From contig CM051462.1 in the NCBI GenBank assembly GCA_028095005.1, forward strand, positions 88,919,846 through 88,983,845: DNA of 64,000 bases, given 5' to 3'. This document shows, piece by piece, positions 10,750-20,420 of the stretch. The notes under the pieces are model-generated. The model was not told the DNA's origin, searched no databases, and worked only from the letters and a program-made list of their open reading frames with translations. The DNA comes from Rhynchospora pubera. Its lineage: Eukaryota > Streptophyta > Magnoliopsida > Poales > Cyperaceae. Numbering within the stretch: position 1 is the first letter of the stretch; every line of letters begins with the position of its first letter. Made by a program: the position numbers and the translations under genes.

Positions 10750-13700
10750 CCATTTTCATTACGAAAGGGCAATATAAGGAAAAAGAAGTGCCCAAGGCGC
10801 TCATGTTGCAGTACAGCTGTCAGAAAAGACGCCGCAACCAAACTGGAAGCTGATCACGACAGCCCTGCCCAACAAGAACATACCCTCGAACTCAATATTT
10901 CTGTTGAGTCAGAATCAACACTAGCATCCCTGGGTCCAACGATTATTGAATTAGAAATCTTGGAGCCAGACTCAGATGAGCCCGAAATCCGAATAATGGC
11001 CTGTGAGCAACATCAAGGAAGCATGCTTGAATTCGAACCTGAGGTGGTTAACGAGATGCTGCGATTGATCGAAGAGGAGTTGCATGATGCAATAAGTGAG
11101 TTAGAAGGAGACTCGACCATCAGTGATGCTGACGATGAAAAAAGCGACTCTTCTTACAATCGGAGAAATGTTCAAAACCATCATTGTTGTGTCATCTCTG
11201 AAAACCTCGATGCAGCAGCGAGTGAAAAACAGGATGAACTCTCGTCGGAGGAGCCAACCCTAGAAGATGAGACAAATAAAGCTTCCTGCTCATCCCTTCT
11301 CCCCAGAAATGATGCAGAAACTATGGTGTTTTACCAAGAGAAAGGAGAGTCATCCAAAAGCAACAAAGAATCATGTCTTCCGCCCCTGTCCCATCCAGGA
11401 AGTGAAGAAAGCGAGGATGAATTTCTGATGTTACCTGAAAAAGCTACATCCGAGGATATGCCTCAAGCACGAAGCAAAGGGATTATTATACGTGAACCTG
11501 ATGAGAGTCCACAAAAAGACAAAAGCAAGATGCCTGTTGGGACGTGCGATAAAGACATGCAAAAGATCAAGAAAAAGCTATCCCAATACAATAGCTTAGT
11601 CACCATGATCTATCAACAAAATGAGTCAATGCTCACTGCTTTGAAGGAAACTCTAAGCCTCGTGACCCCTAATAAATGTGGGGGCAAGGATATAAAGAAA
11701 ATAGAGTCGCAGATTTCCTACGACTCCTTAAGGCTCCCAAATGATGCCAACCGCGGAAAAGACAAAAGACAACATCAAAAGAAAGCAGGGCGCGGTGTGC
11801 AGAATAAGGAACTTCGCGAGGGATCAATTCAGGATTTACAAGAAGAACCTGGATCACAAAACACGCCAAGCGCCACACAGATAAGGCAAAGCCAGCCCCC
11901 AAGGATCCCAAAGGAAAAGGCGCAAAGTGCTAGGCCTACGACAGAAAAATCTCGAAAGAAGGAACAGTGGCCCATAGTTCCAAATCTAGGGAGCAAACCT
12001 CAGCATGCTGCCCAAGTAGTCAGGGGGCAAAAACAAACTCCATCTTTTCAGACGCCGAGAAATAAAGGCTCAAGAAAGGATGCCCCGCTCCGAACCCTGC
12101 CTAATGTTATTCCAACAAGAAGAGCACATCCGCTGAGCATACCTCGAGTGGACTCTATTATAAGGGAAGAGACTGTTCAAAGGCAGCCAAGAAGATCCAG
12201 CCGGAATGAAGTCCGAGTTGGGGCAATACCAAGAAACATGCCTTTTCAACGACTGAACCCAAATGATGCACGACCTCAAGGTCACTATGACAGATTAGCA
12301 GCTTTACCAGTCAGAGGAAGGAGAGGTCAGCATAATGCTCACAGGCAACCGCCACCGGCATTATGGAGGGCGCCACGGAGACAAGGACACCCTCCGTTGG
12401 ACTGGTGCGCTCAAGGAATCGCAGATGTGAATCACTCTAAATTTTGCCTGTATCATCAAGAAAGGGGGCACACTACAAGAAGATGTCCTGCTTTCCAAAC
12501 TTGGGTAGAAATAGAAGGCCAACTCAGTCGTGTAAATTCACGTCGGCGGTCCTTGCTAAGAGAATCCCAATTCGGTGTCATGCCACCAAGGCAAAATTTC
12601 CAAGAAGAAAGAATGGCGAGACTCCCTAGGCGGGCGTTCGTAAATATGATCACTCTTAAGAGCAATCTGAAGGAGTTGCCCTCTCCAATTGATGGCTATG
12701 ATAGTAAAAATTCAGAGGAACCCGGTCAAGGTTCACGAAGGAATACAGAAAAAACACCTATTGAAACTTGTGACCAAGGTAGTTCTGAAGATAACACGAC
12801 CATGGTTCACAACCGCTCATTTGGAGACAACCCCTCTAAAGCGGAAACCAACAAGAATATTGAAAGAAAGGGCGCATTTAAAGAAGGTACAACCACGCGT
12901 GTAACCGATATCATGCCCAAAAGATGGTCCGAGGAGGAGGTTGAGCTAGAAGGGATAATACTCCCATATGCGGCTGAAATCATAGATAATAAAAAGGGTC
13001 TCAAACAGGATCCGGAAATCAAGTCAAATGAAGACACTAATAAGAGGGAGAGTGATACAATCTCCTGCCTCCAAGAAATGTTTGAACGAATGAGTCTTCA
13101 AATGAAAGTCCCTTATGAAGACAAAACAAAGTGGAAGCCTCTCAAGAAGAGGCGCATCTCCAACATCTCTGAAAAAGATAACAAAACCTGGTCAAGCCGA
13201 GAAGGTGGCATGGGAAGTCGTATCCCGAGAGATCAAATAAGGAGAAAATCAATAAGAAGAAAGAAAGTACACGAAGAAAAGATTGATATCGGCACACACA
13301 ATAGTGTGGAGCCCCACGTCACATATGAAGATAAACCCTCAAAGAGAAACATATGTGACAAAAAGAAAGAAACCAAAGAAATCAGATTAGAGTCTGAGCA
13401 TGAAATTTTTGAGATCTCACCCGGGGGGCATAATACAAGTTCAGAAACCCCAGCTGTTAACACTACTAATGAACAACATAGTATGGTGAATCTCATCAAG
13501 CGGTTGCAAATGCACGAGGAGCAAATCATGGCGCTTCAACAAGAGAATATTAAATTACATCAGGCAGTGACCTCATTCCATGATGCAAGGAGGTATTTTT
13601 GTCATGAGTTCACTAAACTATGGCAAGAAAATGCCGAAATGCACCAAGAGATAAGCAAACTATGGCAAGAAAATAATGCAATGGCAAAAATGTTAGAAGA

Positions 13701-14433
13701 TACGCGGAGAGCAAATAACAACAGTACAACTACTGTAATGGGGAGAAATATCAAGCCACATTTTTTTGAATATGATCCGAGGGCATGCCTCGACAAAAGC
13801 GAAATCCCCGATTATAAGTCATTTGTTGAAGGCAAAATGCAAGAAGTCCATTGCTCAAACGTATGTGGCGGTGCCTCAACGGGGGTCATGAAAGCAACAC
13901 CTAGTAGTCCTCATCAAGCAACTCATATCGAAGTCCAGCCAAAGAGAGATGGACCATCTACGAGTCATGTGGCTTGGCAAGGAAACGCCTATGCTCAATA
14001 CGGAAACCCGATCTTTGAAGGGGACATAACACTCATGTTTGAAAGAGTAAATAAATTAAGTCATGCAAAAGGAAAGAACAAAATTGAGGATGCCCACATC
14101 ATGCCCGCAACGACTATAGCAGCTAAAGCCCTTGATGGAAGCCGCAATTTCAAAACATGGGCCGAGCGAAAGAGAAGGCCTTACTCTTTTCGGAAAGATA
14201 AAACCCGTGAAATTTTTCACATGGCAAGGATGTTTGGTCTTCTCTTACCAAAAATAAAGCGTCCAGAGGAGGAGGAACACTCAGACAAACCAAATTTTTG
14301 CCTATATCATAGAGTCCTGGGCCATACCATCGAGGATTGCATTGTATTTAAAGATTGGGTAGAAAAGAAATACCAAAATGAAGAGGTATTACTTCCAGAA
14401 CATGTTCTACAAGAGCTTGCTCCACACAAGTAA
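10750..14433 (+). CDS. Gag-like second reading frame, in frame after a single TAG (1227 codons)
   Basis: This is the same frame as gag and is open from the codon after TAG 10747-10749 to the TAA at 14431. The first in-frame ATG (10996) is 83 codons in, so there is no clear independent start. It may be made by readthrough, or it may be the rest of one polyprotein broken by a nonsense mutation. It holds two more CX2HX4HX4C modules, at nt 12445 (FCLYHQERGHTTRRC) and 14299 (FCLYHRVLGHTIEDC). Each has flanks like those of the gag knuckle: RPYSF(R/K)K before the last, and a VNMIT stretch after the middle one. A segment near 13075 (LQEMFERMSLQMK) echoes the gag coiled coil. A long coiled coil with a repeated KLWQEN motif lies at about 13490-13720. 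There is no capsid core and no pol domain. The last knuckle is nearly C-terminal. Confidence 0.8.
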   Translation, partial: PFSLRKGNIRKKKCPRRSCCSTAVRKDAATKLEADHDSPAQQEHTLELNISVESESTLASLGPTIIELEILEPDSDEPEIRIMACEQHQGSMLEFEPEVVNEMLRLIEEELHDAISELEGDSTISDADDEKSDSSYNRRNVQNHHCCVISENLDAAASEKQDELSSEEPTLEDETNKASCSSLLPRNDAETMVFYQEKGESSKSNKESCLPPLSHPGSEESEDEFLMLPEKATSEDMPQARSKGIIIREPDESPQKDKSKMPVGTCDKDMQKIKKKLSQYNSLVTMIYQQNESMLTALKETLSLVTPNKCGGKDIKKIESQISYDSLRLPNDANRGKDKRQHQKKAGRGVQNKELREGSIQDLQEEPGSQNTPSATQIRQSQPPRIPKEKAQSARPTTEKSRKKEQWPIVPNLGSKPQHAAQVVRGQKQTPSFQTPRNKGSRKDAPLRTLPNVIPTRRAHPLSIPRVDSIIREETVQRQPRRSSRNEVRVGAIPRNMPFQRLNPNDARPQGHYDRLAALPVRGRRGQHNAHRQPPPALWRAPRRQGHPPLDWCAQGIADVNHSKFCLYHQERGHTTRRCPAFQTWVEIEGQLSRVNSRRRSLLRESQFGVMPPRQNFQEERMARLPRRAFVNMITLKSNLKELPSPIDGYDSKNSEEPGQGSRRNTEKTPIETCDQGSSEDNTTMVHNRSFGDNPSKAETNKNIERKGAFKEGTTTRVTDIMPKRWSEEEVELEGIILPYAAEIIDNKKGLKQDPEIKSNEDTNKRESDTISCLQEMFERMSLQMKVPYEDKTKWKPLKKRRISNISEKDNKTWSSREGGMGSRIPRDQIRRKSIRRKKVHEEKIDIGTHNSVEPHVTYEDKPSKRNICDKKKETKEIRLESEHEIFEISPGGHNTSSETPAVNTTNEQHSMVNLIKRLQMHEEQIMALQQENIKLHQAVTSFHDARRYFCHEFTKLWQENAEMHQEISKLWQENNAMAKMLEDTRRANNNSTTTVMGRNIKPHFFEYDPRACLDKSEIPDYKSFVEGKMQEVHCSNVCGGASTGVMKATPSSPHQATHIEVQPKRDGPSTSHVAWQGNAYAQYGNPIFEGDITLMFERVNKLSHAKGKNKIEDAHIMPATTIAAKALDGSRNFKTWAERKRRPYSFRKDKTREIFHMARMFGLLLPKIKRPEEEEHSDKPNFCLYHRVLGHTIEDCIVFKDWVEKKYQNEEVLLPEHVLQELAPHK

Positions 14434-14496
14434 GACCGAGCGAGTTGTCCAGAAAATGATTCCTCGGGACAAGGCGCATGTGTGAATACAACGGTT

Positions 14497-14502
14497 AATA
14501 AA
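14497..14502 (+). terminator. Possible internal poly(A) signal after the Gag-like frame
   Basis: AATAAA lies 64 bases after the stop of the second frame, followed by an AT-rich stretch. It could give a short sense mRNA ending before the antisense genes. The motif is common by chance in AT-rich DNA. Confidence 0.3.
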
Positions 14503-15089
14503 AGACCATAAATATGTATATAGTAATGTACATATGTAAAAAAAAAAGGAAAAGAAAAGAAAGAAACCCTTTGTACATAGATACAACAAGGCTGGCTACA
14601 AAAGCACCCTCTCCTCAGGTGCCAAAACTACACCACGGACCAAAAGCTTCATTCCCCTCTACATTTGCTAAAAGAAGGGGGACCCTACGCCCCTTACCCT
14701 CTTTCCAAACTCAAAATGACCATCTCAAAAAAAAAAAAAGTTACATCACCTCCCAACTTGGATAAGCACTCCCAGCAATTCCATTAAACCCCCCCAAAAC
14801 ACCAAAGTACCACGCGAAAAACAAACTCAATCATGCCAGCTGCTCGAAGCACCAGACCCTTGTCTTCAAGGTCTACATCAACAAAAACAGACGTTTATGT
14901 TGAAACAAAAAAAAAGGGAAGAAAACTGCCTCCCAATACCACAAAGAAGGAACCCGACGACTACCCGGCGTCAATGACGGCCAACCTCAGAACCTCACCA
15001 TAAACCCCAAAATAAAACACCCCTCCTAAGTACAAGCACCTAAGCTGAAAACTGGAAAGAAATCAAACTCACAAACCAACCCCAAATAT
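14503..15089. other. Gap between convergent sense and antisense reading frames
   Basis: A-rich sequence with several A runs and no convincing ORF. It separates the sense Gag-like frame from the 3' end of antisense gene A. Confidence 0.5.
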
Positions 15090-16428
15090 TCAGAGCCTGA
15101 TGGTTGTGTCCACCTCCTCGTCCGAGCCTACGCCCTGGGACATATCCATACCCCCTGCCATGGGTGTGCCTTGCAATACTGCCATGGCTCTGGATGAGCT
15201 TGCAGCTTGGGAGACATTCAGAACTTTTGGGCCAAGGACAGCGAGAACTGTGTCAATCTTCTTCTCCATAGTCCCAAGGCAAGCATATATATCGTCAAAC
15301 CTCTTGTCAAAGTGAGACAAAGAAACCTTGGGACCGTCGGTGCTAGACTCAGCATCAGATGGCGGAGATCCTTCTCGTGGAGGCCCATATTGGTTAGGAG
15401 CTGCACCAATTGTCAGAATGTAATCATTCACCACGTGGTTAGGGTCAGGGATCAACCTCCCGCTAGAGCTCTCAACCCACCCCAGAGAAGTAAGGTCGCC
15501 CACCAAGTTACGGGGATATGCTCGATCACAACCTGAGACAGTTTTTCCCCACAGCTTCTCTGGCAAGGGAATGCCCAGCGCAACCATATATTCCTCCACC
15601 AAATGCCCATAAGGCAGCGGTGCACGCGGAGACTCAGACGCATGATGCATATGCCGGAGGATGACGTGTGCCACATTAACCTTCTTATCTCTTGCGATTA
15701 AATGACGCAGGTAAAAGAGGGTCTCAGAACTTGTGAAATTGGTGAAGTCACTCTGAGGCAAAAGAATGTGGGTAATCATCGCAAATAAAACCCTGCTAAA
15801 AAAAAGAAAAGGCCAACTAAGAAAAATTGGAGCAAGAATCTTGAATAAAAAGAGGGTGTATAAAAAGTGACCTATGCAGAGCAGGGAGGGACGAGGTACA
15901 CATTGTCCCATTAATGGGGTCTGCTCGAAACCTAAACCAACGCCTGTAAGCAGAACGACTTTCACAGTCACGGGGCCAGCAAACGTACGTATAAACAGGA
16001 AGGCCATCAAGAGTCGCTGAGGTCTCTAGAAATTGTGCAAGCTCATTAAGCCCTAAAGGAATGTATCTTCCAAAAAGATAAGAGGAAGCCTGAGGCACGT
16101 TCTTGTGGTTGTACGAGATGCGAAAATTGGCATAAAACAAGCGGGTGATCTCAGGGTGGTATGAAGACTGGCGGCTAGCCAACTTTCGCAATCTCCAAAA
16201 CTCAGCCCAACTAGCAAGAAGACGAGAGTTTTCCCTATCTAGCCTCCCCAGGGGGTCAAAATAACAACACTGGACCACGGGTCTGTCCACAGTACCCACG
16301 TTATGATGCTCAAATGCTTCACGGTCCCGGAAAAGATAACGGTTTTGCGGACCATAAGACCAATCAGGAAGCACGAGTGCAGGCAAGTGAGGCCGACGTT
16401 TTCTAGATTGGACTAAAGGAGAATCCAT
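15090..16428 (-). CDS. Antisense gene A: spliced 'plant transposon protein'-like ORF (420 aa)
   Basis: Two minus-strand exons, 16428-15872 and 15795-15090, are joined by a 76-bp intron with GT donor (ATAG|GTCAC) and a T-rich AG acceptor. The joined length, 1263 nt, is exactly 421 codons. Exon 1 starts MDSPLVQSRKRRPHL and contains EITRLFYANFRISY and GRYIPLGLNELAQFL. Exon 2 has a helical segment (ITHILLPQSDF, LFYLRHLIARDKKVN, HVILRHMHHA) and a hydrophilic tail. The order FYANF, then PLGLNELAQFL, then HILLP and HVILRHM resembles the 'putative plant transposon protein' domain found in accessory or antisense ORFs of plant Ty3/Gypsy elements; this is from memory, not a search. A TATA box lies ~65-75 bp upstream. 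A second acceptor three bases on would also keep the frame. Function unknown. Confidence 0.6.
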
Positions 16429-16490
16429 GAGAGAACTACTCTGGATAAAAAACTGAGTAAGTGGTGATGAGTAATCAAAAGGAAAATAAA

Positions 16491-16503
16491 CTCTATATAT
16501 AAG
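16491..16503 (-). promoter_or_regulatory. TATA box of antisense gene A
   Basis: On the minus strand this reads CTTATATATAGAG, about 65-75 bases before the ATG at 16428. That spacing fits a plant TATA box plus a short 5' leader. Confidence 0.5.
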
Positions 16504-16970
16504 TCAGACTCGTGCTAAGGAAGATACGCAGGGTCGGATAAACCAAACCCAAACCAAAGTACACAAGCCTAAGTCGGAGCCCCTAAGAGACGAGTACGCG
16601 AGCCTTCTCTTGAGATGTCAAATCCAAAGGACGCCCCGTGGCCGACAAAGATTCAGGAGACCAACAGAGGATCCAAGGCTCGAGGATATCCCACTTACCG
16701 AGGGATCGGCTTTATTCCAGAGAACGGTCAAATGTGTCAGGAGGCAACGACAAAAAATGTCCCTCGAGATGGTCCCTTAAGACAGGCAAATTTAATAAGA
16801 ATGTCGACGACCCTCCGACCGGAAAATCGCAAACTTTAAGCAATCTTCCACCAAAACAAAATCCTCCATCAGAGCCAAATTTCACCATAAGTCAAAAAAA
16901 AAAATCCACCAAAACAAAATCTCAAATAAACTTCCACAAAAAATCCACCAAAAAAAAAAATCCAAGAAAA
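16504..16970. other. Internal region between antisense promoter A and the 336-bp repeats
   Basis: Sequence upstream of the antisense promoter, becoming A/C-rich with repeated CCACCAAAA-like words from about 16850. A plus-strand ORF (16638-17075) runs through it into repeat copy 1, but most of it is low complexity and I do not call it a gene. Confidence 0.4.
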
Positions 16971-18260
16971 ATGGTCAATTATGTCAGAGTGCACCATAAG
17001 CAACTGGCACCGGTTGTCATTCATCTTACCGGACCCGAAAAGATGAACGAGGCTTTTATGAATTTTGGGCCTTAACCAAAATTAGCCCTATGACGAATGC
17101 CATGTGCAATGACTTAGTGACTTTCGAGTCGCTCCTGAGGGCTATCCATCTTCTTTGCAGGTACAAAGAGCAACTGAAGCTTTATGTCCCTGAAGGCGAT
17201 GTTTCAAGGAATGTCTTGTTCAAACTGAACATCCATAAGGCATTTCTTCCATAAAGATCCCTAAACTCTAAAAAATTCCACAAACCAAAATCCACCAAGA
17301 AAAAATGGTCAATTATGTCAGAGTGCGCCATAAGCAACTGACACCGGTTGTCATTCATCTTACCGGACCCGAAAAGATGAACGAGGCTTTTATAAATTTT
17401 GGGCCTTAACCAAAACCAGCCCTATGACGAATGCCATGTGCAATGACTTGGTGACTTTCGAGTCGCTCCTGAGGGCTATCCATCTTCTTTGCAGGTACAA
17501 GGAGCAACTGAAGCTTTATGTCCCTGAATGCAATGTTTCAAGGAATGTCTTGTTCTGACTGAACATCCATAAGGCATTTCTTCCATAAAAATTTCCAAAC
17601 TCCAAAAAAATTCCACAAACTAAAAGATCCACCAAAAAATGGTCAATTATGTCAGAGTGCGCCATAAGCAACTGACACCGGTTGTCATTCATCTTACCGG
17701 ACCCGAAAAGATGAACGAGGCTTTTATGAATTTTGGGCCTTAACCAAAATTAGCCCGATGACGAATGCCATGTGCAATGACTTGGTGACTTTCGAGTCGC
17801 CCCTGAGGGCTAACAATTTTCTTTGCAGGTACAAGGAGCAACTGAAGCTTTATGTCCCTGAAGGCAATATATTAAGGAATGTCTTGTTCTGACTGAACGT
17901 CCATAAGGCATTTCTTCCATAAAAATTTCCAAACCCCAAAAATTCCACAAACCAAAAAAAATCCACAGAAAGAAAAAAATGGTCAATTATGTCAGATTGC
18001 GCCATAAGCAACTGACACCGGTTGTCATTCATCTTACCGGACCCGAAAAGATGAACGAGGCTTTTATAAATTTTGGGCCTTAACCAAAATTAGCCCTATG
18101 ACGAATGCCGCATGCAGTGACTCGGTGACTCTCGAGTTACTCCTGAGGGCTATCAACTCCCTTTACAAGAACAAGGAGCAAATGAAGCTTTACGTCCCTG
18201 AAGGCAGTGCATCAAGGAATGCCTTGTTCAAATTGAATGTTTATAAAGCATTCCGTTTGG
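16971..18260 (+). repeat. 336-bp tandem repeat, four copies, each with recurring mini-ORFs
   Basis: Copies start at 16971, 17305, 17639 and 17979 (spacing 334, 334 and 340). Each begins with an ATG opening a 34-codon frame that keeps the same length and stop in all four copies (MVNYVRVHHKQL to NFGP, differing at about five sites). A second frame starting MTNA follows ~130 bases on and includes KEQLKLYVPEG. It is shorter in middle copies and longest in the fourth, most diverged copy (18098-18415, 105 aa). It matches nothing I recognise. Confidence 0.85.
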
Positions 18261-18595
18261 TAATAAAATTCAAAGTCGAACGAGCATTCAACCAAATGAG
18301 AATCCGTATGACCATTGATTGGAACAAGAAATCTACAACACAAAAAAAAAAGGGGCCAACTTTGTTCATAAAGATTACAAGCAACCAAAAAAGATGCCAA
18401 ATACAATCCCCATAATACCGCCTACAAATCTAAGTACATGCTTCCTGGGTCTGCAACATACCGAGCAGGACCATGAACAAAAAAAAAAAAAAAGAAAATA
18501 GCAGAAGAGACTCGCGCTCGGTCTCAGTGATGAGGCTGCCGTAAATTCAATCACACCCGAACTTCCAAGGCTCAAACCAACCGGAGCGGCTTCAG

Positions 18596-18933
18596 CTAAG
18601 CAGGGATGAGGCGGCGGCTCATGTAAAATGAGGATGGGGGACGCCTTGAGAAAGGAAAAAGAGGATTACGAGGATGCTCGTAACTATTATTCGAAGTCGG
18701 TAACGCGGCATGAAAATGATCAACAATTCTAGAATAATCAGAACCCACCATGATATACAAACTTTCGAAAAAGGCACGCCGCCGGAGTTGACACATATAG
18801 TCACCTTCTGGGGTCCAAGAAAGGAGTAAATCAGCAAATAGGGGTTCTCATATATCCATGGCAACACTATGGTGCTTAAAAACCTTTGCACTTTAGAAAA
18901 GAAGTCAGCCATGAAAGCCATATGGTTCACCAC
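18596..18933 (-). pseudogene. Antisense unit B: short, frame-broken ORF behind a TATA box
   Basis: A minus-strand ATG at 18933 opens a frame of 104 aa. The more protein-like stretch (MCQLRRRAFFESLYIMVG and onward to 18596) is in another frame. That second frame, read upstream through a stop, gives a FKHHSV motif comparable to FEHHNV in antisense gene A. This suggests a decayed partial copy of gene A, but the similarity is short. A TATA box lies ~57 bases before the ATG. Confidence 0.35.
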
Positions 18934-18987
18934 AAAGAGCTGGGAGCTTTGTTAGGCTTACCGATGAATGCCTTGGTGCGTGGCCCC

Positions 18988-18999
18988 CTTTATATATAC
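18988..18999 (-). promoter_or_regulatory. TATA box of antisense unit B
   Basis: On the minus strand this reads GTATATATAAAG, 55-66 bases before the ATG at 18933, which is the same geometry as at antisense gene A. Confidence 0.45.
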
Positions 19000-19706
19000 A
19001 TAAGTAGCGCACAGTAGCATTCAATCCCCTTTAATGCAAAGTCAGACGCAACCTGAAGGAAATTGCGCATGTCACACGCAAGTCGAGTGTGATGACAGAC
19101 AAAAAAATGATGGGTGTCCCCCCAGACAAAAGATGCGTTGAATTAACGCAAGAACCGACAAGGAAGTCGTTGGATCAAAAAGGAGGGAAACCCGCATATG
19201 TAGCTGCCTGGCATGACCCTTGGTAAAAATCTACAAAGAAAGCAGTGTCTTTTCCCAAGAGATTGACCGCAAGTCGCCCCTCCGCAAGGCAATTTAAGGT
19301 GCTTCTTTTCCCAAAATATTCCGCTAATGTTGGCAGATGGGACCTTTTGCCGAATCCAAAGCAAGAAGAAAAAATAATATTGAGAAAGGCGCTTGGAAAA
19401 TTTGGGCCTTAACCAAAATCAACCAAAAAAAAATCAAGGCGGCAAACCCTTGCAAAAAAAAACGAAAGGATTCCCCTACGCCAAATACAGGGGGCATTTC
19501 TTTAGAAATCCCTGGTCAAAGAAATCCCGCATGGACCAACCCAAAATCGTGCACAATGGTGTATACATTTCGGCTCATCAAACAAAACAAAAAAGGAGAA
19601 ATATGATAATTGTGTCGTGTTAACAGTATCGAAACATGTTACACGGAAACCTCATATAGTGGGGCACAACATAACCTACATCAGACTTAGTTCCCGACTA
19701 TGTGCA
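19000..19706. other. Internal region without a convincing gene
   Basis: Short ORFs only, all with biased composition. At about 19397 the words of the 336-bp repeat (TTTGGGCCTTAACCAAAAT) reappear once, so a fragment of that repeat has been copied here. Confidence 0.4.
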
Positions 19707-20057
19707 TCACTCATGCAAGAGTTGCACCAAAAGCAGCACTGCAATAACACCAATGATCAAAGGAAGCCAAAAGAAGTGGATACAAAGCCACCACTGGTCT
19801 TCGTGAATTTCCAAAGGGGTTGAAACAGAACTAGTTCCCCAGTCATGTGAAGGAAGCGGCCTCCAATATGCCCGCTCTTGTTGCAATGCATAATCTGGGG
19901 ACCAGTTGTTCATCGTGTCCTGCAGTGCACCACCAACTACACGATCAACTTCCAAATCAGCATCCTCTACAACTTCTTCAATTTCCTCGGAATTCTCTAC
20001 AAAAGAGTCTGACTCTGGTACTGCACCGTCTTCAACATGGTTGTTGTGACTGGCCAT
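19707..20057 (-). CDS. Antisense gene C: 116-aa acidic protein with C-terminal membrane helix
   Basis: A single minus-strand ORF from the ATG at 20057. Residues 1-~50 are acidic (ENSEEIEEVVEDADLEVDR). The middle holds WSPDYALQQERAYWRPLP. The last ~28 residues include one strongly hydrophobic helix (FFWLPLIIGVIAVLLLVQLL) ending three residues before the stop, so it looks tail-anchored. There is no signal peptide. The sequence before the ATG is pyrimidine-rich, like a plant 5' leader, and a TATA-like box lies ~230 bp upstream. I recognise no family. Some plant retroelements carry membrane proteins near the 3' end (env-like in Athila), but this one is far shorter. Confidence 0.5.
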   Translation of the reverse strand: MASHNNHVEDGAVPESDSFVENSEEIEEVVEDADLEVDRVVGGALQDTMNNWSPDYALQQERAYWRPLPSHDWGTSSVSTPLEIHEDQWWLCIHFFWLPLIIGVIAVLLLVQLLHE

Positions 20058-20285
20058 GTGGCAATAAAAAAATGAATGAAAGAGAGTATTTTCGAGAAAG
20101 AATGAGGAATGACAGAATGTAGATAAATGGTGAAGAAATTTAAAGAGAAAAGAAAGAGAGATAGCCGTTGAGCAAGATACACGCGAAACGGAGCAACATA
20201 GCCGTTACGCTCATCTCGAGAAGGCGCCAAAGTGACCGTTGGAACAGTAAACCCAAGAAATTACCATTGGGAATAGGCGCCGAAA

Positions 20286-20298
20286 TGATAAATAGAGG
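20286..20298 (-). promoter_or_regulatory. Possible TATA box of antisense gene C
   Basis: On the minus strand this reads CCTCTATTTATCA. It is ~230 bases before the ATG at 20057, farther than for units A and B, so the assignment is weaker. Confidence 0.3.
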
Positions 20299-20408
20299 GA
20301 ACATATACTCAAATGGAAACAAACTTATTCTTCGATCACATGAAAGATCGTGACAAACAGGGGCACCAGAGTAGGTCGTTCGAATACATATTCTCACAAC
20401 CAACTCTG

Positions 20409-20420
20409 GTGGGGGGCATT
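20409..20420 (+). other. Polypurine tract
   Basis: GTGGGGGGCATT sits directly before the TGTTGACC start of the 3' LTR, the expected place for the plus-strand primer. Confidence 0.65.

Noticed and set aside
16638..17075. Plus-strand 145-aa ORF
   Set aside because: Mostly Lys/Asn/Pro low complexity that runs into repeat copy 1; the mini-ORF in the repeat is reported instead.
7456..20420. Search for protease, RT, RNase H and integrase
   Set aside because: No catalytic motifs of these enzymes seen in any frame of the internal region.
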